Shown: one piece after another, positions 30,938 through 34,252 of the stretch | Layout: the number at the start of each line of letters is the position of its first letter | Numbering within the stretch: the first letter of the stretch is position 1 | From: Zygnema cylindricum | Lineage: Eukaryota; Streptophyta; Zygnematophyceae; Zygnematales; Zygnemataceae | DNA: 34,252 nt | Assembly: GCA_037447655.1 (NCBI GenBank) | Contig: JBBHKE010000490.1 | Location: 1 to 34,252 of the forward strand | Direction: 5' to 3' | Made by a program: the position numbers and the translations under genes | Notes under the pieces: generated by a model | What the model was told of the DNA's origin: nothing | What the model saw: only the letters and a program-made list of their open reading frames with translations | The model's database searches: none

Positions 30938-32478
30938 GGGTACTTTCGCATGTGCTAAAGTTACAGTTATTTTCTGTCGTTTTCCTCCATAACTTAGAAA
31001 AAAATGAGAAAATCCGCAACAGTACCAAAAAATAGAAATTTCCACCGTACAATTTGCGTTACCTTGAAACTTTATACGTACAGTAGTTTGTCGTCTAGCG
31101 CGATACAATTTGTCGTCTAGCGCATTTCAATCCATTTTCGCGTCCTTTCAACACATGTTCAAACTTTACATCAAATCACCTCACGAGGTGATTTGAAATA
31201 AAGTCCAATAATGTGAGCGAATAGGCAAACGCTGTCGCACGTGTCTGAAGTTTTTTACAATTTTTGTGCGCGGAGTCCAAAAAAAAAAACACCCACTGCA
31301 CATTTACACCCTGTGCGTACTGTTTTCCGTGCGTTGATTTCCTTACAGGGGCCGTCTCTCTCAAAGAAACATGTCTTCAAACATACGGCGTATGAAAAAC
31401 ATTGGCCACCTGTCGGCAAGTGGGAAGACGAAAAACGAAACCACGTTTTTGTGCGACAGCGAAAGGTATTTTAGGGTTTCGACACATCGACAATGTGGCT
31501 ACGGACATTACGAAGTCACAAAAATTGTACAGTGTGCGGTGAAAGGCCTCAAATTGAAGCCAAGTGTAAGTTTCGCCTAATTTTGTGTACCACTTCATCT
31601 GTCACAGTGTTTCGACATGTGACGGTTGTAGACGTAAGTACAACTTGTGACGATTGAAGGCGACTACAAAACTTCCGACGATTAATGACGCCAACAAAAC
31701 AGCGACAGTGGTAGACGTTTAGATTTTTGTGATATTGTAGATGTTTAGGGTTTGGTGACATTGTGACGTCATGCTCACTTGTGACAACGTCAACGTCACG
31801 GATTCAAGAACTTTCCGCCATGGTTTCCCGATTTCGCTTTTTCTACTTTTCTCACTCGATTTGCCATTAAATAAAAACCTAAAAAGTTTCAAACAAAATA
31901 TTTTTTAAAGATCTTTCATTTTATACCAATATTGTCGTGTCTCATTCTAAAAAGTGTGAGATACAAGCGATAGTGTGAGAGGGAGAGAGGAGAGGCGACG
32001 ACGGCGGAAAATTATGCAAAGGACCCATGAATGCAAGTGGAAGTCCGAGACCCCTGCAAAAATTTTTCCGTACATAGCGCGTGATGGGTACGGAGAAAAA
32101 TAGCGAGGGCTCTCCCTCGTCCAAAAATTTTACAAATCGTGTGGCGCGTGCGTTGTTCGTTTTTCATTTGCTGTTTCGGTGGTACTTGAACTAAAATCAC
32201 CCCCTCGAGGTGATTTTGGATGAAGTTTTTTTTTGGGCTGGATTCTCTTGCCCGGGGGTCGAAAAGGGGAAAACGCTAAAATGCCTTCACATGACGACAA
32301 ACACGCCGTACATCCAAAGTATGAATTGACATTCACTTTATTTTGGTAAAAATGATTTTCTCGTACAATTAAAGTTTTTTTCAAAGTTCCTTGAATTTTA
32401 GGGCAAAAAGACACAGAAAAGTATGTACTTTAATACATGGGGACGTACCCTAAGTTTCGGTTACATGCGAAAGTACCC
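30938..32478. mobile_element. TAA-associated inverted-repeat element, PIF/Harbinger-like (H2)
   Basis: The left end GGGTACTTTCGCATGT (30938-30953) and the right end ACATGCGAAAGTACCC (32463-32478) are perfect 16-base inverted repeats. TAA follows on the right and CAA precedes on the left. It shares internal blocks with H1. Two self-complementary stretches lie inside: 31168-31193 (TCAAATCACCTC and its inverse) and near 32195-32218 (AAAATCACC/GGTGATTTT). No transposase is seen; a 69-codon frame at 31371-31580 is unrecognised. Confidence 0.82.
32435..32450. repeat. Second element terminus inside H2
   Basis: ACATGGGGACGTACCC followed by TAA (32451-32453) is an H1-type right end. It lies only 28 bases inside the H2 right end. 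Confidence 0.8.
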
Positions 32479-32497
32479 TAATTAGCACTTTGCAATA

Positions 32498-32650
32498 ATG
32501 TACGATGTATGAATAAGCCAATACTTACGATTTGTCGCGTTCCCTAAGATTTGCGAAATGAATATCGTTACTACAGTACCGTGTCAGATTTGCGACGCTA
32601 ATCATGATGTCATGTACTTCCACGATACCAAAGAGTACAAAGTACAATAA
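32498..32650. repeat. TTTGTCGCGTTCCCTA repeat, copy 2
   Basis: It matches 27119-27335 along its length (AATGTACGATGTATGAATAAG; TTTGTCGCGTTCCCTAAGAT; ACCAAAGAGTACAAAGTA), with one instead of two inner units. Confidence 0.85.
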
Positions 32651-32862
32651 TGTTGGATTGTATAGATAGTACAAAATTTTATTTATTTTTTGGTTTTTTG
32701 GTTAACCGACCATAACCGACCGTTTTTTTTCTGGTGAATCAACCGACCGCAACCGCTCGGCCCCCAAAATTTGGCAACCAAATCCGTTCCGGATTCGGGG
32801 CGGGCGGTCGGTTAACAGTCGGTCACGGTTTCGATTGACCGTTTGCGACCTCTAGTACGTCG

Positions 32863-33474
32863 CCCCCCTCCCTCTCCTCACTCAACAACTTCTCTTCCCT
32901 AAAACCCCCACCTTTTTCCTCGTCGTCGCCCTCATCTAAAAGTATTAATTTTGTTTTTATTTTTTTACATTTTTTCTCTACCTTTCCGTGTGCCTCACTT
33001 CCCTCACCCTCTTCTACCGACGCCTCCTTCTCCCCCCCGTCTACACCCATTACCGTCTTTCCACCCACCTCCTCTAATGGAATTTTTTCTCCCCTACTCA
33101 TCTCACTTTCTACCGCCTCCCCCCTCCTCACATCTACCGATTTACCCCTTTCCTCCCTTTCCTCCTCCGGTAAAACCCCCTCCTTTGCTACCTCATAGAA
33201 ATTTGTCTCTTCCCTTCCTCCCCCAACCGGTGTCGATCCTTCCACCTCTACCTCTTCTCTCACCTCCCTTCATGATCCCTCCCCTCCGCTGGCACCCAAC
33301 CGATTAGAACCAAAGTGGCCGCCTCCCTTTCTCTCGCTAATTCCCCCGCGGTTCCCCTTACTCCTATCACGGTTTCCAGGCCATGTCTTTCCCTCTCTTC
33401 CCCCCTCGGCGATTGCCTTTCCCTTATGGGGTTTTCTCTCGCCACTCCTTCCCTTCTTACCTCTTCCCTTTTCT
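32863..33474 (-). CDS. Candidate Glu-rich coding sequence, unrecognised
   Basis: Two overlapping minus-strand frames are open. One runs from about 33474 to 33260 (REREAATLVLIGWVPAEG) and the other from 33263 past 32863 (EEREERGKSVDVRRGEA; KTKLILLDEGDDEEKGG), ending inside the hAT end at 32823. They could be one gene with a frame break, or two exons, since AGGGAGGTGAGAG at 33263 resembles a donor. The composition follows from a plus-strand CT-rich tract, so chance is possible. There is no known domain. Confidence 0.3.
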
Positions 33475-33580
33475 ACTCTTGGCCAACGTCGTAGATTACG
33501 CCGAGGTAATGGAGGGTAGCGACGACGATACGGTAAAACACTACGTTGTCACCTATACGACTGGCTGCTGCCCTCCATGA
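33383..33580 (+). CDS. Short open frame, unrecognised
   Basis: A 65-codon frame from ATG overlaps the minus-strand candidate. The first half is CT-tract derived. The end (NVVDYAEVMEGSDDDTVKHY) is of normal composition and looks more protein-like. No family is recognised. It could be the tail of a gene fragment or chance. Confidence 0.2.
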   Translation: MSFPLFPPRRLPFPYGVFSRHSFPSYLFPFLLLANVVDYAEVMEGSDDDTVKHYVVTYTTGCCPP

Positions 33581-33886
33581 ATATTAGCCACACGTGACAA
33601 AAAAATGAAGGAGAAGAGTCAGCTACACAAAAGGACGAGCGAACACAAGAGTTTGTCATGAAAATTAAAGGTCGTATGTGCAACTCTGAGACCTCCATAG
33701 GTACTCAGAATAGGCAGCTTGCTAGAAGCCTCTAGGATAACCTCAGTTTTTTAAGCTTTGTCTGAATATTGCTGACACCCTGACAGAATACAGACTGACC
33801 AGACTACACCTCTTGGAAGGGCTGACTCTCCTGAGTCTTCCACAAAAAGAATCCTTGAATTTGCTCCCTTTAGCAGTTAATTATCA
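33581..33886. other. Spacer with possible remnant coding upstream of 33887
   Basis: In the frame of the next entry, 33782-33880 reads TTPLGRADSPESSTKRILEF before a TAA. Otherwise nothing is recognised. Confidence 0.35.
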
Positions 33887-34177
33887 ATGGTCAAAGATGA
33901 CCCTTTTATACAAAAGCTCACTGAGAGAGAGGCGGCTACCTCTAATTTTCTACGTCCTAAACCCCTCTCTAAACCCTCTCCTACTAATGTACGAAACCAA
34001 TCAATTGAGTGTACAGTACAGAAAGGTACTTGGTCCGAAGTACTTTATGTACGACCATTGTACGATATGGCTAGAAAGACGACGCCTGCCATATCCGGGT
34101 TCACCATAATATGTCCCGGAGATGCTGTTGTAATTTATAAATCTTTATTTCAGTCAATAGGGGTAAAAATAACTTAG
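33887..34177 (+). CDS. Coding-like fragment, unrecognised
   Basis: A 96-codon frame (DPFIQKLTEREAATSNFLRP; SEVLYVRPLYDMARKTTPAI) ends at TAA. The same frame is open for 33 codons before a TAA at about 33881. CCCTTTAGCAG at 33870-33880 could be an acceptor that removes that stop. The balanced composition is more gene-like than anything else at this end of the window. It could be a piece of a transposon protein or of a host gene. The overlapping frame at 33813-34109 is probably a shadow. Confidence 0.35.
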   Translation: MVKDDPFIQKLTEREAATSNFLRPKPLSKPSPTNVRNQSIECTVQKGTWSEVLYVRPLYDMARKTTPAISGFTIICPGDAVVIYKSLFQSIGVKIT

Positions 34178-34252
34178 GATATTTTTTTCTAGTAGTCTAC
34201 TATAAGACTTACTTTAATTAGTGTCACTGTAGCAAGAGGTATAGTAGAGTGT

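Larger units (their letters stand above)
26913..32854. mobile_element. Large hAT element carrying a transposase pseudogene (F2)
   Basis: The left end CAGAGGTCGCAAAAGTC and the right end, inverted, TAGAGGTCGCAAACGGTC are about 5.9 kb apart. Both are followed inward by ACCGACCG-rich sequence. The flanking eight bases are GTAAGTGG and GTACGTCG (six of eight agree), a possible decayed target duplication. Because F1 also has GTAACTGG at its left, those bases may instead be part of the element. Inside are the hAT transposase, the TAA-flanked element at 30938-32478 and other repeats, so this is a nested composite. That the transposase belongs to these ends is inferred. Confidence 0.6.

Overview
This is eukaryotic nuclear DNA: the genes are split by GT-AG introns, the standard stop codons are used, and the right half is packed with DNA-transposon relics. 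The sequence is AT-rich and full of simple repeats (long A/T homopolymers, AT, GA, GGGA, AGGGAG and a 57-base C run). The gene content (a formin, and a BED-finger hAT transposase) fits an animal or a unicellular relative, but I cannot name the species.

The left half holds one recognisable gene, a formin on the minus strand. I could trace 15 coding exons from about 18347 down to a TGA at 2345-2347. From 15452 onward, every junction has GT/AG ends and keeps the reading frame. Together they give an FH1 proline region, a complete FH2 domain of about 400 residues and a short charged C-terminal tail. Before FH1 lies a very large low-complexity N-terminal part (Ser-rich, then Gly/Asn-Leu/Lys-Glu-Thr-Ser repeats), with no visible GBD/FH3 region. 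The 5' end is incomplete: no start codon was found, and the most upstream exon needs a one-base frame correction. Several introns carry decayed copies of fragments of the neighbouring exon, including its splice site, and most long CT tracts lie on the gene strand just before 3' splice sites.

From about 18.4 to 20.8 kb there are only degenerate minisatellites and a GA tract. From 20.8 kb to the end the window is a transposon graveyard. It holds two hAT-type MITEs beginning TAGTGTTGGGTATCG (one with a perfect 8-bp target duplication), two related TAA-flanked elements of probable PIF/Harbinger type, and several copies of smaller inverted-repeat elements. It also holds a hAT-like element of about 5.9 kb (26913-32854) carrying a two-exon, inactivated hAT transposase, with other elements nested in it. 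The last 1.4 kb has weak coding-like stretches that I do not recognise.

Apart from the formin, no gene here looks functional. I found no rRNA, tRNA or CRISPR array. No wholly new system is evident. The most interesting points are the formin's hypermutable N-terminal coding tract, the repeated exon-fragment copies inside its introns, and the transposon double terminus at 32435-32478.
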